Assembly (NCBI GenBank): GCA_037445375.1
Contig: JBBIKS010000005.1
Coordinates: forward strand, 45,765-109,764
Length of the DNA stretch: 64,000 nucleotides
Origin: DYHD01 sp037445375
GTDB taxonomy: Bacteria; Nitrospirota; Thermodesulfovibrionia; Thermodesulfovibrionales; Dissulfurispiraceae
Direction: 5' to 3'
Positions 44,515 through 52,596 of the stretch are shown here, one piece after another; the stretch's first letter is position 1, and each line of letters opens with the position of its first letter. The position numbers and the translations under genes are program-made. Below the pieces are notes generated by a model. The model saw only the letters and a list, made by a program, of their open reading frames with translations. It had not been told where the DNA came from and did not search any database.

Positions 44515-44985
44515 ATGGCATATAGGCATGTAGATGAATCAAGAAGGGGTGATGATTATGTAATAGGGCGTAAAAGGCTTCGGATAGACCATACGAAAGC
44601 TGTTTTTATGGGTTTAATAGGGCTGCTGAGCGCGGTGTTCATATGGGAGACTTTCAATGAGCTATCTATGATAAATAAGGATATGCGATTTCTTGGGCTT
44701 GTAGGTCTTGGAGTAGCTATTTTATGGGGCTTATTCGCTTTCATTGAGTCAAGCACGATATATTACAGCGAAACTCCTTGTTTCCAGAAGTCGGTTAAGT
44801 TGGTTTACTTGGTGTTTTTCATTTCTTCAGCAACGAGTTTTATAACGAAGGCGAGATTGGGGTATGGGAAGTTAACAGGAGTAATTGAGGTAGCATTAAT
44901 AGGCTTAGTTCTATATCTTCTTTACAGAATGATTGCCAAAGCGTTAAGGGCTAAGAAGAAAAACCGTGCAATCACCCGCCACTAA
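44515..44985 (+). CDS. Small polytopic membrane protein
   Basis: Protein of 156 residues with four hydrophobic segments (about 28-44, 57-75, 92-108, 118-142) and a basic tail. Strong Shine-Dalgarno aaggaggtg. No family recognised. Confidence 0.6.
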   Translation: MAYRHVDESRRGDDYVIGRKRLRIDHTKAVFMGLIGLLSAVFIWETFNELSMINKDMRFLGLVGLGVAILWGLFAFIESSTIYYSETPCFQKSVKLVYLVFFISSATSFITKARLGYGKLTGVIEVALIGLVLYLLYRMIAKALRAKKKNRAITRH

Positions 44986-45061
44986 GTCCTTATTTTATGT
45001 GTAATAATAGGAATTGTAAAGTATCCTCGAAAAGTTTGGCTTGATAAAGCAATAGAATAGT

Positions 45062-45089
45062 CCTTATAATTATATATATAATTATAAGG
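45062..45089. promoter_or_regulatory. 28-bp perfect palindrome, toxin-antitoxin operator
   Basis: Each half reads CCTTATAATTATAT. It contains TATAAT and its end merges with the Shine-Dalgarno (aaggag), 13 bases before the antitoxin start. Antitoxin-toxin complexes usually bind such sites to repress their own operon. Confidence 0.75.
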
Positions 45090-45101
45090 AGATAGTGTTG
45101 T

Positions 45102-45383
45102 ATGCTTATTAATTCTGATAAAATGATACCGATAACAAAATTACAAAAAACCATCACTCAAAAAGTGCGTGAAATTGCGGAGACAGGGGAGCCTGTATAT
45201 ATCCTGAAAAACAATGAACTCACTGCTGTAATTGTCTCTAAAGACGAGTATCAAGCTTTAAAGCAAGCGGAAGATATTCTTGAACACTTAGAGATTGCCG
45301 ACATGCTTGAAGAAAGACTTAAGGATTATGACGAGTCAAAAGGCATTTCATGGCAAAAGGTAAAAGCCAAACATGGCTTATAG
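45102..45383 (+). CDS. Phd/YefM-type antitoxin
   Basis: Protein of 93 residues. N-terminal DNA-binding part MIPITKLQKTITQKVREIAE, then EPVYILKNNELTAVIVSKDEYQAL as in Phd/YefM, and a C-terminal acidic tail that would neutralise the toxin. Overlaps the toxin gene by 11 bases. Confidence 0.85.
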   Translation: MLINSDKMIPITKLQKTITQKVREIAETGEPVYILKNNELTAVIVSKDEYQALKQAEDILEHLEIADMLEERLKDYDESKGISWQKVKAKHGL

Positions 45384-45780
45384 TGTAAGGCTCATCCCTG
45401 AAGCAGCAAAAGACTTTGCAGAACTCGATAAATCAATCCAGATCCAGATTGCCGGTAAGATAGAGAAACTTTCCAATAACCCTTTACTTGGAGACCCTCT
45501 TGGACATAAATATGGTATAGACCTGACAGGATTTTATAAACTTTATGCCATAAAAAAGAAATATCGTATAGTTTATCATCTGATAGGCGAAACGATTGAG
45601 CTGATAGAAATTGTGGGGATAGGGAAAAGAGACAAAGAAGAAATATACCGCATTCTTGCTAAAAGAGCAAAGGGAGTGTCAAAAGCTACTGGCAGAACTA
45701 ATATGTTTATTTTCACATCGAGGTATTCGGACAAGGACATAGCGAAAGTTATATTCGTGATTGCTTTTTCAAGGCATTGA
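45373..45780 (+). CDS. RelE/ParE-family toxin
   Basis: Protein of 135 residues: first 95 residues form a RelE-like fold (AYSVRLIPEAAKDFAELDKS, KYRIVYHLIGETIELIEIVG, GKRDKEEIYRI). About 40 further residues (GVSKATGRTNMFIF...) are an extension not usual for RelE toxins. Paired with the antitoxin it would stabilise the element. Confidence 0.85.
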   Translation: MAYSVRLIPEAAKDFAELDKSIQIQIAGKIEKLSNNPLLGDPLGHKYGIDLTGFYKLYAIKKKYRIVYHLIGETIELIEIVGIGKRDKEEIYRILAKRAKGVSKATGRTNMFIFTSRYSDKDIAKVIFVIAFSRH

Positions 45781-45799
45781 ACAAAAGGATGCCTTTTGT
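45781..45799 (+). terminator. Small hairpin after toxin gene
   Basis: ACAAAAGG-atg-CCTTTTGT directly after the stop codon, 8-bp stem and 3-base loop, no long T-run. Confidence 0.4.
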
Positions 45800-45829
45800 G
45801 TTATAAAATAGCAAAAAAGGGGGTAAAAG

Positions 45830-46477
45830 ATGGGCGATCTCGTCAAAACTGAATCCCGAATTTTAAACATTTCGCAAGCGAAGTGTATTAAAAAAAGGGA
45901 CAATGCCTCTGTGAGGCTTTCTGAGGCTTTCAGCAGGGAGTTGCCGGGCTATTTCACTCATGATGAGATAGAAAAGCTCTTTTCGGATGCGAACAAGGAG
46001 AGGTATTTTGCTCAATATATTCTTTGCCTGTTTCTGTATCTGACAGGCGTGAGGGTTTCTGAGTCTTTATCTGTAAGGATAAAGGATGTGGACTTTAAAA
46101 ACGGCTCTTTAAGGGTAAGGACTCTCAAGAGAAAAAACCACGTAAGAGTGCTTCCCGCTCCGCAAGCATTACTTGGGGACTTGGCGGTTTGGATAGTTCA
46201 GAAGCAGATTAGTAAAAATGACTGTCTTTTTGACTTCAACAGGCAGACCGCCTTCTATCATGTCCGTAAGCTGTGCGAGGCTTCCGATATTGACAAAGAG
46301 AAAGCGCACCCTCATATATTCCGCCATACCTATGCAGTGCGTCTTGTAACTCAGCAAGTGCCCTTGCCGGTTGTCCAGCAGATGCTCGGTCATGCTGATA
46401 TAACGAAGACTTTGATCTACACAAAGATAACGGCAAATGATATAAAGGCATATATGAATGTAGTTAATTTTTTCTAA
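45830..46477 (+). CDS. Tyrosine recombinase (XerC/D-like), short N-terminus
   Basis: Protein of 215 residues with the catalytic set: Arg75 (LTGVRVSES), Lys100/102, HIFRH (His162, Arg165), His188 (MLGHADI) and Tyr197 (LIYTKI). The usual SAM-like core-binding domain is nearly absent (only about 38 residues precede the catalytic domain). It may integrate or resolve the element. It lies between the toxin-antitoxin pair and the radC operon. Confidence 0.88.
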   Translation: MGDLVKTESRILNISQAKCIKKRDNASVRLSEAFSRELPGYFTHDEIEKLFSDANKERYFAQYILCLFLYLTGVRVSESLSVRIKDVDFKNGSLRVRTLKRKNHVRVLPAPQALLGDLAVWIVQKQISKNDCLFDFNRQTAFYHVRKLCEASDIDKEKAHPHIFRHTYAVRLVTQQVPLPVVQQMLGHADITKTLIYTKITANDIKAYMNVVNFF

Positions 46478-46892
46478 TTTCATAAGAAAAAAGGAAGTCG
46501 CAGGCGCAAAAGTCATGAAACTAAAAAATCAAACAATAGACCGGTTTGTGCATTAAACGAGAATTGTGTTGACAATCAGTCTTCCGGGTAAGATGTTCAT
46601 AGTGTATTGCGCAGACACCCACTCCTCAAAATCCTCAAATACAAATCGTTGATTCAAGATAAACCTCTGCATCGGTGTAAGGTTTCATCTAAATGGCGTG
46701 GAAATCCATCCCTTTAGTCAAAGTAATACTTTGTCAAAAACCAAAACTCCAGAATAATAAAGTTTTTCAGGAACAAAGAGCGTGAAAAGGGGTTAATTTT
46801 TCTAAAAAATCAATCCGTGGAAAGCTATAAATGGGGAGTCTTGTCTCATTTGTTGTCTTTGCTTCAAGGGAACTTTATCCATAACATATTTT
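46478..46892. other. Intergenic stretch without a recognised gene
   Basis: About 415 bases after the recombinase. I see no credible coding frame, no clear terminator with T-run and no tRNA. It could hold an attachment or resolution site for the recombinase. Confidence 0.5.
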
Positions 46893-46921
46893 TTGATAAT
46901 TATCCTCATCTTTTTTAATAT
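46893..46921 (+). promoter_or_regulatory. Promoter of the radC-ssb-nrdJ operon
   Basis: TTGATA (46893-46898), 17-base spacer, TAATAT (46916-46921). A terminator hairpin begins about 16 bases after the -10, before any gene. Confidence 0.6.
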
Positions 46922-46936
46922 CTTATAGATCACCAT

Positions 46937-46991
46937 AGCCCCGTAGGGCATTACCTAAGTGCAAGAGGTATGACTTACGGGGCTTTTTTAT
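46937..46991 (+). terminator. Leader terminator/attenuator before radC
   Basis: Outer stem AGCCCCGTA (46937-46945) with TACGGGGCT (46976-46984), inner stem TACCT/AGGTA, followed by TTTTTT. The radC Shine-Dalgarno follows about 15 bases later. The promoter lies upstream, so read-through must be allowed for the operon to be expressed. Confidence 0.7.
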
Positions 46992-47010
46992 TTAAAAAAA
47001 AGGAGGGAAG

Positions 47011-47454
47011 ATGGAGATATCAACAAAAAAAGAAATAATCAATAATAGCGAAAAAGCGGCTAGGATTTTTCAGGCTATTTTGGAAGCCGAGCCTGCTATT
47101 GACAGAGACAAAGAGCATTTTTGGGTGATGGGAGTGAACGCAAAATTAAGGATTGTATTTATAGACCTTGTAACATTAGGAGTGCTAACAAACACTGTAA
47201 TTCATCCCCGTGAAGTTTTTAGACTCGCCATTGCCAAAGGAGTGGCGGCTATAATCCTTGCACACAACCATCCATCTGACGATCTTGAGCCATCAGAGAA
47301 TGATATAGCTGCTACTGAGAAGCTCGTGAAAGCTGGAGAAATACTCTCAATTCCGGTATTGGATCACATCATAGTTACCGAAACGGGGCATTACAGTTTT
47401 AAAGAGGCAGACAAGATCATCAATATCAAATTCGATGGGTTAAAGCTTTTCTAA
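47011..47454 (+). CDS. radC: RadC-family JAB/MPN protein
   Basis: Protein of 147 residues with a perfect JAMM motif HNHPSDDLEPSEND (His85, His87, Ser95, Asp98). RadC proteins of this short type are common on plasmids and ICEs; their biochemical role is uncertain. Strong Shine-Dalgarno aaaggaggg. Confidence 0.9.
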   Translation: MEISTKKEIINNSEKAARIFQAILEAEPAIDRDKEHFWVMGVNAKLRIVFIDLVTLGVLTNTVIHPREVFRLAIAKGVAAIILAHNHPSDDLEPSENDIAATEKLVKAGEILSIPVLDHIIVTETGHYSFKEADKIINIKFDGLKLF

Positions 47455-47468
47455 AAGGAGGAGGCAGA

Positions 47469-47606
47469 TTGACCAAAAACAACATTAAATTCAGAATTGG
47501 AGCAGAAATCATTCTGGCAATACGCCGTAGGCGTGTAATCAAAGACAAAAAGAAAAATATGCAGAAGTATTATTGCAGGAGAAAAGGAGGTAGTAAGTAT
47601 GTTTAA
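47469..47606 (+). CDS. Small basic protein, 45 residues
   Basis: TTG start behind aaaaggaggagg; reads MTKNNIKFRIGAEIILAIRR and continues very basic. It overlaps the ssb start by eight bases, with the ssb Shine-Dalgarno inside it, so it likely couples translation. No family recognised. Confidence 0.55.
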   Translation: MTKNNIKFRIGAEIILAIRRRRVIKDKKKNMQKYYCRRKGGSKYV

Positions 47607-47985
47607 CAAAATGATTCTGATTGGAAATCTAACAAAGGACCCGGATGTGCGTTATACACCCGGAGGGACGCCCGTTACCACCCTGTCAGTCGCTGTAAAT
47701 TCCCGCTTTAAGCAGGGGGAAGAAGCAAAGGACGAAGTGCTTTTCATAGACGCAGTAGTTTTCGGTAAACAAGCCGAGAGCTGCGGACAATATTTAAGTA
47801 AAGGTAACCCGGTCCTCGTAGAAGGCAGACTCCGCGAAAGGAGATGGGAGTATGAAGGGCAGAAGAAGAATAAGTTCGAGATAGTAACGAGTAATGTTCG
47901 TTTTCTGCCCAAGAAATCTGTCCAAGACGGCGGAAGCTCACACGATTCAGTCCCAGATGAAATGACCGAGCATGAGCCGTTTTAA
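47599..47985 (+). CDS. ssb: Single-stranded DNA-binding protein
   Basis: Protein of 128 residues: OB fold (MFNKMILIGNLTKDPDVRYT, DAVVFGKQAE, GRLRERRWEY), short linker and acidic tail ending EMTEHEPF, which fits the protein-interaction tip of SSB. Would protect transferred or replicating single strands. Confidence 0.92.
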   Translation: MFNKMILIGNLTKDPDVRYTPGGTPVTTLSVAVNSRFKQGEEAKDEVLFIDAVVFGKQAESCGQYLSKGNPVLVEGRLRERRWEYEGQKKNKFEIVTSNVRFLPKKSVQDGGSSHDSVPDEMTEHEPF

Positions 47986-47997
47986 GGAGGGTTACAT

Positions 47998-49986
47998 ATG
48001 GGCATAAGAGAAGATGTATTAGCAAAGAGGTATTTGCAACCTAACGAAGATTGGGAAGGTTTGTGTAAGAGGGTTGCAAATTCGCTTTCGGAAGATCCAG
48101 AAGAAGAATCTTCGTTTTATCAAGTTATTAACGATTGTCTTTTTTTGCCGAACAGCCCTGCGCTTATCAATGCAGGCAGAAGTGAATTTTCGATGTCTGC
48201 CTGTTTTGTTTTGCCTATAGAGGATTCAATGGTTAGCATATTCGAGGCGGTTAAAAACACCGCCTTGATTCACAAAATGGGAGGCGGCACAGGCTTTGAC
48301 TTTTCACGTTTAAGACCTGCAGGCAGTAAAGTGAAATCAACCAGAGGGGTCGCCAGCGGCCCCTGTTCATTCATTCAGGTATTTGATACTGCAACGGGTG
48401 TCACTAAGCAGGGCGGCGTAAGAAGGGGCGCTAATATGGGTATCTTAAGGGTTGACCATCCCGACATTCTTGAGTTCATTGACCTCAAGAAGCAAGAAGG
48501 GGTGTTGACTAATATCAATATTTCAATCGCCGTGACAGACAAGTTCATAAAAGCACTCCGAAGCAACAATTACTACGAACTCGTTTTCAACGGAGATGTA
48601 AAAGGCAGGCTAAAAGCAAGAGAAGTATGGGACAAAATAATAGATAACGCTTGGAGCAATGGAGAGCCGGGCGTTATTTATATAGATAGAATGAACCGTG
48701 ATAATATGACGCCTCATATAGGCGATATTGAGGCTACAAATCCATGCGGCGAGCAGCCTCTATTACCTTATGAAGCCTGCGTGTTGGGTTCTATCAACCT
48801 TGCGAAGCATCTGGATGAAAACCTCTCTGATTTTGATTGGGGAAAACTCAAGAAGACAGCAGAGACAGCGGTAAGAATGCTAGATAAAATAATAAACAAG
48901 CAGGCGTATCCGCTGCCGGAAATCGAAGTGATGCACAAAGGAAACAGAAAGATAGGTCTTGGTGTTATGGGCTGGGCAGACGCTTTGCTTAAAATGAAGC
49001 TGCCCTATAATTCAAACGAAGCTGTTATTCTTGCCGAGAGAGTGATGTCCTATATAAACACTGCGGCTATACTCGCCTCAAAAGATTTAGGCGATGAATA
49101 CGGAACTTTCCCCAACATCGAAGGGTCACGTTGGCTTCATAAAGTAAGAAACGCTACTTTGACGACCATAGCTCCTACCGGGAGCATAAGCATAATTGCA
49201 GGGTGTTCTTCCGGGATAGAACCTGTTTTTGACTTTGAAACCGTTCAAAAGAGAGCGGATGGGGAGTTTAAAGTTCTCCATCCTTTATATGAAGAATGGT
49301 TGAATAGCGATAATGGGGGAAAACTGCCCGAATATTTTGTAACTGCCCGCGATGTATCTGTTGAGTGGCATATTAAAATGCAGGCGGCTTTCCAGAAGCA
49401 TACTCATAATGCAGTGTCAAAAACCGTAAACTTGCCTAACGCTGCTACCAAAGGAGATATAGAGCATGTTTTGATGTTGGCTTACGATATGGGATGCAAA
49501 GGAGTAACAGTCTATAGGGACGGTTCCCGGAAAGAACAGGTAATATCTTCCAGAAGTAACGGTGATGCCGAGGTCAAGGAAGAATTTGACCTTCCCGATG
49601 TAATGAACGCAAAGAGGGTGATGATTGAAACTCAAGAAGGCAAGGTGTATTTCCATATTAGCTTAACCGATAAGAAAGAGCCTATTGAGGTTTTTATTGA
49701 CTCGCCTACAAAGTCGAAGTATGCAGAGGTGTTAGAGCTTTTTGCTCGCATGACATCTCTGGCTTTAAGGTCTGGTTGCCCAACCAAAAAGGTCATATCT
49801 CAGCTTGAGAAAGTTCAAGAAGCATATGGCTCGATATCAAGCATCTCAGGACTTCTTTTGAGGGCATTCAGGAAAATAGGGATTAATGGCAAGCTGGATT
49901 CGGAGACATGCCCGGATTGCAACGGCTTTCTAATTATGGAAGAAGGCTGTGCAAAATGCCAAACATGCGGTTTTACTAAGTGTTAA
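47998..49986 (+). CDS. nrdJ: Class II (B12-dependent) ribonucleotide reductase
   Basis: Protein of 662 residues that makes deoxynucleotides using adenosylcobalamin. Active-site motifs: SACFVLP (Cys near 70), NPCGEQPLLPYEACVLGS (Asn-Cys-Glu near 250) and TGSISIIAGCSSGIEP. A C-terminal zinc ribbon (CPDC, CAKC) ends the protein. There is no N-terminal ATP cone, so overall allosteric control is probably lacking. Unusual cargo; it follows ssb by 12 bases and is closed by a terminator. Confidence 0.92.
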   Translation: MGIREDVLAKRYLQPNEDWEGLCKRVANSLSEDPEEESSFYQVINDCLFLPNSPALINAGRSEFSMSACFVLPIEDSMVSIFEAVKNTALIHKMGGGTGFDFSRLRPAGSKVKSTRGVASGPCSFIQVFDTATGVTKQGGVRRGANMGILRVDHPDILEFIDLKKQEGVLTNINISIAVTDKFIKALRSNNYYELVFNGDVKGRLKAREVWDKIIDNAWSNGEPGVIYIDRMNRDNMTPHIGDIEATNPCGEQPLLPYEACVLGSINLAKHLDENLSDFDWGKLKKTAETAVRMLDKIINKQAYPLPEIEVMHKGNRKIGLGVMGWADALLKMKLPYNSNEAVILAERVMSYINTAAILASKDLGDEYGTFPNIEGSRWLHKVRNATLTTIAPTGSISIIAGCSSGIEPVFDFETVQKRADGEFKVLHPLYEEWLNSDNGGKLPEYFVTARDVSVEWHIKMQAAFQKHTHNAVSKTVNLPNAATKGDIEHVLMLAYDMGCKGVTVYRDGSRKEQVISSRSNGDAEVKEEFDLPDVMNAKRVMIETQEGKVYFHISLTDKKEPIEVFIDSPTKSKYAEVLELFARMTSLALRSGCPTKKVISQLEKVQEAYGSISSISGLLLRAFRKIGINGKLDSETCPDCNGFLIMEEGCAKCQTCGFTKC

Positions 49987-49997
49987 TTTGATTCTAT

Positions 49998-50033
49998 CCC
50001 CCAGAGATGCAATGCCTCTGGGGGTTTTTATTT
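49998..50033 (+). terminator. Rho-independent terminator of the nrdJ operon
   Basis: Stem CCCCCAGAG (49998-50006) with CTCTGGGGG (50016-50024), then TTTTT-A-TTTT. Confidence 0.9.
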
Positions 50034-50145
50034 TGCAGTCGCAATCCCAATGGGTTCAGTAACCTTTTTCGAGATCCCAAAAATTGCCTTACAATTCCGA
50101 TGCCTATTATACAAATAAACTTTAGGTTACTGGGCGCGTAACATT

Positions 50146-50241
50146 AGCGAGCCAGAGATAAGGCATATTCCCAAGATAATAGAGTTTTTGGGCTATATTC
50201 CTATAGTAAATGGCATATCTTATGAGAGATTGGCAAAGTGA
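50146..50241 (+). pseudogene. Fragment resembling the end of a helix-turn-helix regulator
   Basis: Open 31-codon stretch SEPEIRHIPKIIEFLGYIPI... ending LAK then stop. The P.I.EFLGY.P pattern is frequent just before the helix-turn-helix of XRE-type regulators on mobile elements. No start codon; likely a relic. Confidence 0.35.
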
Positions 50242-50242
50242 T

Positions 50243-50360
50243 GGGCAGAGACCATAATGCGTCTCTGAATATACTCACCGTCTGGCAGACCGTTCAAGCG
50301 TTAAGCACTCAAAGAGTGTTTGCCTGAGAATCCCATCGCCTTTAGGCGTGGGAGTGTCAA
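50243..50360 (+). mobile_element. TnpB C-terminal relic with IS200/IS605 right end
   Basis: Frame reads GRDHNASLNILTVWQTVQAL, i.e. the RuvC-III DHNAS block of TnpB and tail, then the right-end hairpin (tcccatcgcctttaggcgtggga) and agtgtcaa at 50360. The last 91 bases match 2494-2584 at 89 positions. Rest of the element is gone. Confidence 0.75.
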
Positions 50361-50665
50361 GATTGTTCTGGCGGTTGTTTTATACCTGGGGCGATAGACC
50401 TCGAACATGGCATTGACTCGGTCACACCCATTAGCCTGCAAATGAGCGGTCTGACCGGATATATCAGGCATGTATAGATGTCCTTAACAAGATCAAGATA
50501 CGGACACTTGTCATACATTGACAGGTAAAGTCTTTTCTCCAGTCCAGCCTTTGCAAGGTATGTCTCGATCTCTTTTTGTTCTTCTTCAGACACATAATGC
50601 GGCCCGCAACAAGCCCCGCATCTAAGACAAGTAAAATTAGCTATCCCCTCTATATCCATTATCAA
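50357..50665 (-). CDS. YkgJ-family cysteine-cluster protein
   Basis: Protein of up to 102 residues (start at 50665 or 50659). FTCLRCGACCGPHYV is the YkgJ CxxCGxCC metal cluster, with further Cys (CPYL, CLIYP, CRLMG). The stop codon lies inside the terminal bases of the TnpB relic, so the C-terminus has been altered by that insertion. Confidence 0.75.
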   Translation of the reverse strand: MIMDIEGIANFTCLRCGACCGPHYVSEEEQKEIETYLAKAGLEKRLYLSMYDKCPYLDLVKDIYTCLIYPVRPLICRLMGVTESMPCSRSIAPGIKQPPEQS

Positions 50666-50689
50666 ATATTATTTTTTCAATCAACGAGA

Positions 50690-50880
50690 GCCTATTAGGG
50701 CATACTTGAGACCACATAAGCACTACTAAGACCAATTAAGCACTTGAAACAAGGGGCATAGTAGGCACTAACGGGGAATACCAGTTCCTACATGACACCT
50801 ATTAGGCACTACTAAGCACCTGAAACAAGGCACTATTAGGGACTATTAGGGATTACCTGTTCCTGCCAGTTCCTACTTGG
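50690..50880. repeat. Repeat-rich region before parM, probable centromere
   Basis: GCACTACTAAG at 50720 and 50806; AAGCAC(T/C)TGAAACAAGG at 50738 and 50814; CTATTAGGG at 50692, 50833 and 50843; CCAGTTCCTAC twice. Direct repeats directly upstream of a parM-parR pair are the usual parC site bound by ParR, and also overlap the operon promoter. Confidence 0.7.
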
Positions 50881-50954
50881 TGCTTACTTATTCTTAATAT
50901 CCAATATAAATGCCTTCCGAAGGAAGGTTATCTCAAAGAAAATCGGGGGTTAAA

Positions 50955-51908
50955 ATGATCATTGGATTGGATATTGGCTACGGCACAACAAAGCTTATTG
51001 ATTCAAACGGTAGGGTATGCTCCTTTAAATCTATTGTAGGAGTAGGGGAACCTCAAAAAATCAATCTTCTCGGTGGAGAGGAAAAGGGCTATATAAGGGT
51101 TGTTAAAGTAGGCGGGAATACATACACCGTAGGGGAGGATGCAGAGAAATACAACCTGCCTATAGTGGATGTAAAGCAGAGAAACAGCATAGAGTCTTTA
51201 GCTTTTAAGGCTCTCGTGTTGGCTGCTATAGGGGATTCTGTTAATTTTGCTCCTGATCTCAAGATAATAACCGGCTTGCCTGTCAAGTTTCATGATGATG
51301 CCTCGATCCTCATAAAGTCAATAAATGATGTCGTTTCCGCCGAGGTTGGTGTAGTTCCTCAGCCTGCCGGTAGTTTTTTTGATTTGTTTCTGGACAACAA
51401 GGGAAATGTAGCATGGCATGAGCTTAATAACTCACGAGTAGGCATTATTGATATAGGCACATACACTACAGATATTTTGCTCGTTGATAGTCTTAACATC
51501 GTGGAGGCGCTTTCTGGAACTATTACAGTAGGTCTTCACAGGCTTACTTCTTCTATCATTAACGCCTGCAAAACTCAGGGCATAAGACAGTCTTTAACCC
51601 ATGCAGAAGCTGAAAGAACCTTTGAATCGGGAACTGTTAAAAAATACGGCAAGGAGATAGATATTAGCAGTATTGTTCAGGCTCAGAAAGACAACATCAC
51701 AAAAGATATATGGTCATATGTCAATTCGATGTGGGGCAAAGACGAGCGTATAGACTACATTGTTCTGACAGGTGGGGGGGCATCTGTGCTTTGCGATTCC
51801 TTCCCGAAATTCAAAACGGCGGAATTAACAATAACCTCAAACGCATTTATGGCTAATGTGTATGGTTTTTACAAGTTAGGAAGGAGGATTTACGAACATG
51901 CAAGTTAA
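50955..51908 (+). CDS. parM: ParM/StbA actin-like segregation ATPase
   Basis: Protein of 317 residues from MIIGLDIGYGTTKLI (phosphate-1 loop); phosphate-2 VGIIDIGTYTTDILLVD near 175; adenosine motif IVLTGGGASVL near 275. I start at the ATG at 50955 (cgggggtt upstream); the frame opens at 50910. Polymerises to push plasmid copies apart. Overlaps parR by 11 bases. Confidence 0.88.
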   Translation: MIIGLDIGYGTTKLIDSNGRVCSFKSIVGVGEPQKINLLGGEEKGYIRVVKVGGNTYTVGEDAEKYNLPIVDVKQRNSIESLAFKALVLAAIGDSVNFAPDLKIITGLPVKFHDDASILIKSINDVVSAEVGVVPQPAGSFFDLFLDNKGNVAWHELNNSRVGIIDIGTYTTDILLVDSLNIVEALSGTITVGLHRLTSSIINACKTQGIRQSLTHAEAERTFESGTVKKYGKEIDISSIVQAQKDNITKDIWSYVNSMWGKDERIDYIVLTGGGASVLCDSFPKFKTAELTITSNAFMANVYGFYKLGRRIYEHAS

Positions 51909-52149
51909 ACTCATGCTTTCCCCTGATAAAGATTGGGACAGAAAAATAATAGAGTGGCTGAATAATGTGCCGCGTGGCTACAGGGCTACGATCATAAAAA
52001 AGGAACTCTATCAGGCAATAACAAGAGGGACGAAAGAGGATGCTTTCAAGCCTACTGTCAAACCCGCCTCTATTTCCGGTGGAGATAAAAAGGTGGACGG
52101 CATAGGTCAGTCCATTGAAAAAATGGTTAAAAAAAACGTGGAAAATTAA
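51898..52149 (+). CDS. parR: ParR-like DNA-binding adaptor
   Basis: Protein of 83 residues. The N-terminus looks like a ribbon-helix-helix (MQVKLMLSPDKDWDRKIIEW, RGYRATIIKKELYQAI) and the tail is basic and flexible. Position after parM and the upstream repeats support the role. Confidence 0.7.
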   Translation: MQVKLMLSPDKDWDRKIIEWLNNVPRGYRATIIKKELYQAITRGTKEDAFKPTVKPASISGGDKKVDGIGQSIEKMVKKNVEN

Positions 52150-52215
52150 GGGTATAAATAAGATATTAAATTTTCACAGCACTAAAAATTAGGGTGTTGT
52201 CTCTTGCTCCTGTAT

Positions 52216-52521
52216 GTAAAGACAAGGCTTGTCTTTACAATTCAGTATCGCCAAGAAAAAATGAAGTGTCTGGTAATACAGGCTTTCCGGTGCAAAGTTG
52301 CATAGTAAAGAATAGTGGTTTTTCTTGAAAATTCTTTACTACATACTAATACGTAAAGACAAGTCAAAACACAATTTTAAATCCAGTATTATCAACACTT
52401 TGAGTGAATTTTAGTGGTTGTCCTTACAATTGGTCTTTGTAAAGACATTTTTCACAATCCTGTATTATCAATGCTTTGAGCGCAATTTTGCTACAACGTA
52501 AAGAATAGTGGTTGTCTTTAC
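52216..52521. repeat. Cluster of GTAAAGAC inverted and direct repeats
   Basis: Perfect 11-bp arms GTAAAGACAAG / CTTGTCTTTAC at 52216-52238; GTAAAGAATAGTGGTT at 52305 and 52498; GTAAAGACAAG at 52353; GTCTTT-gt-AAAGAC near 52433-52446; GTAAAGA ... TCTTTAC at 52498-52521. A second repeat (t/gtattatcaaNNctttgagNgNaatttt) occurs at about 52385 and 52462. No gene lies in 52150-52596. It could be an operator array, an oriT or a second segregation site. Confidence 0.75.
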
Positions 52522-52596
52522 TCTTGAATAGTATTCGCCAAAAAAAAAGAGTCGCCATAATATCATGTAGAAAAAAAATTATTGGAGGCGAAAAAT

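Noticed and set aside
46937..46991. Known riboswitch before radC
   Set aside because: I could not match the hairpin to a cobalamin, preQ1 or other aptamer; only a terminator-like structure is supported.
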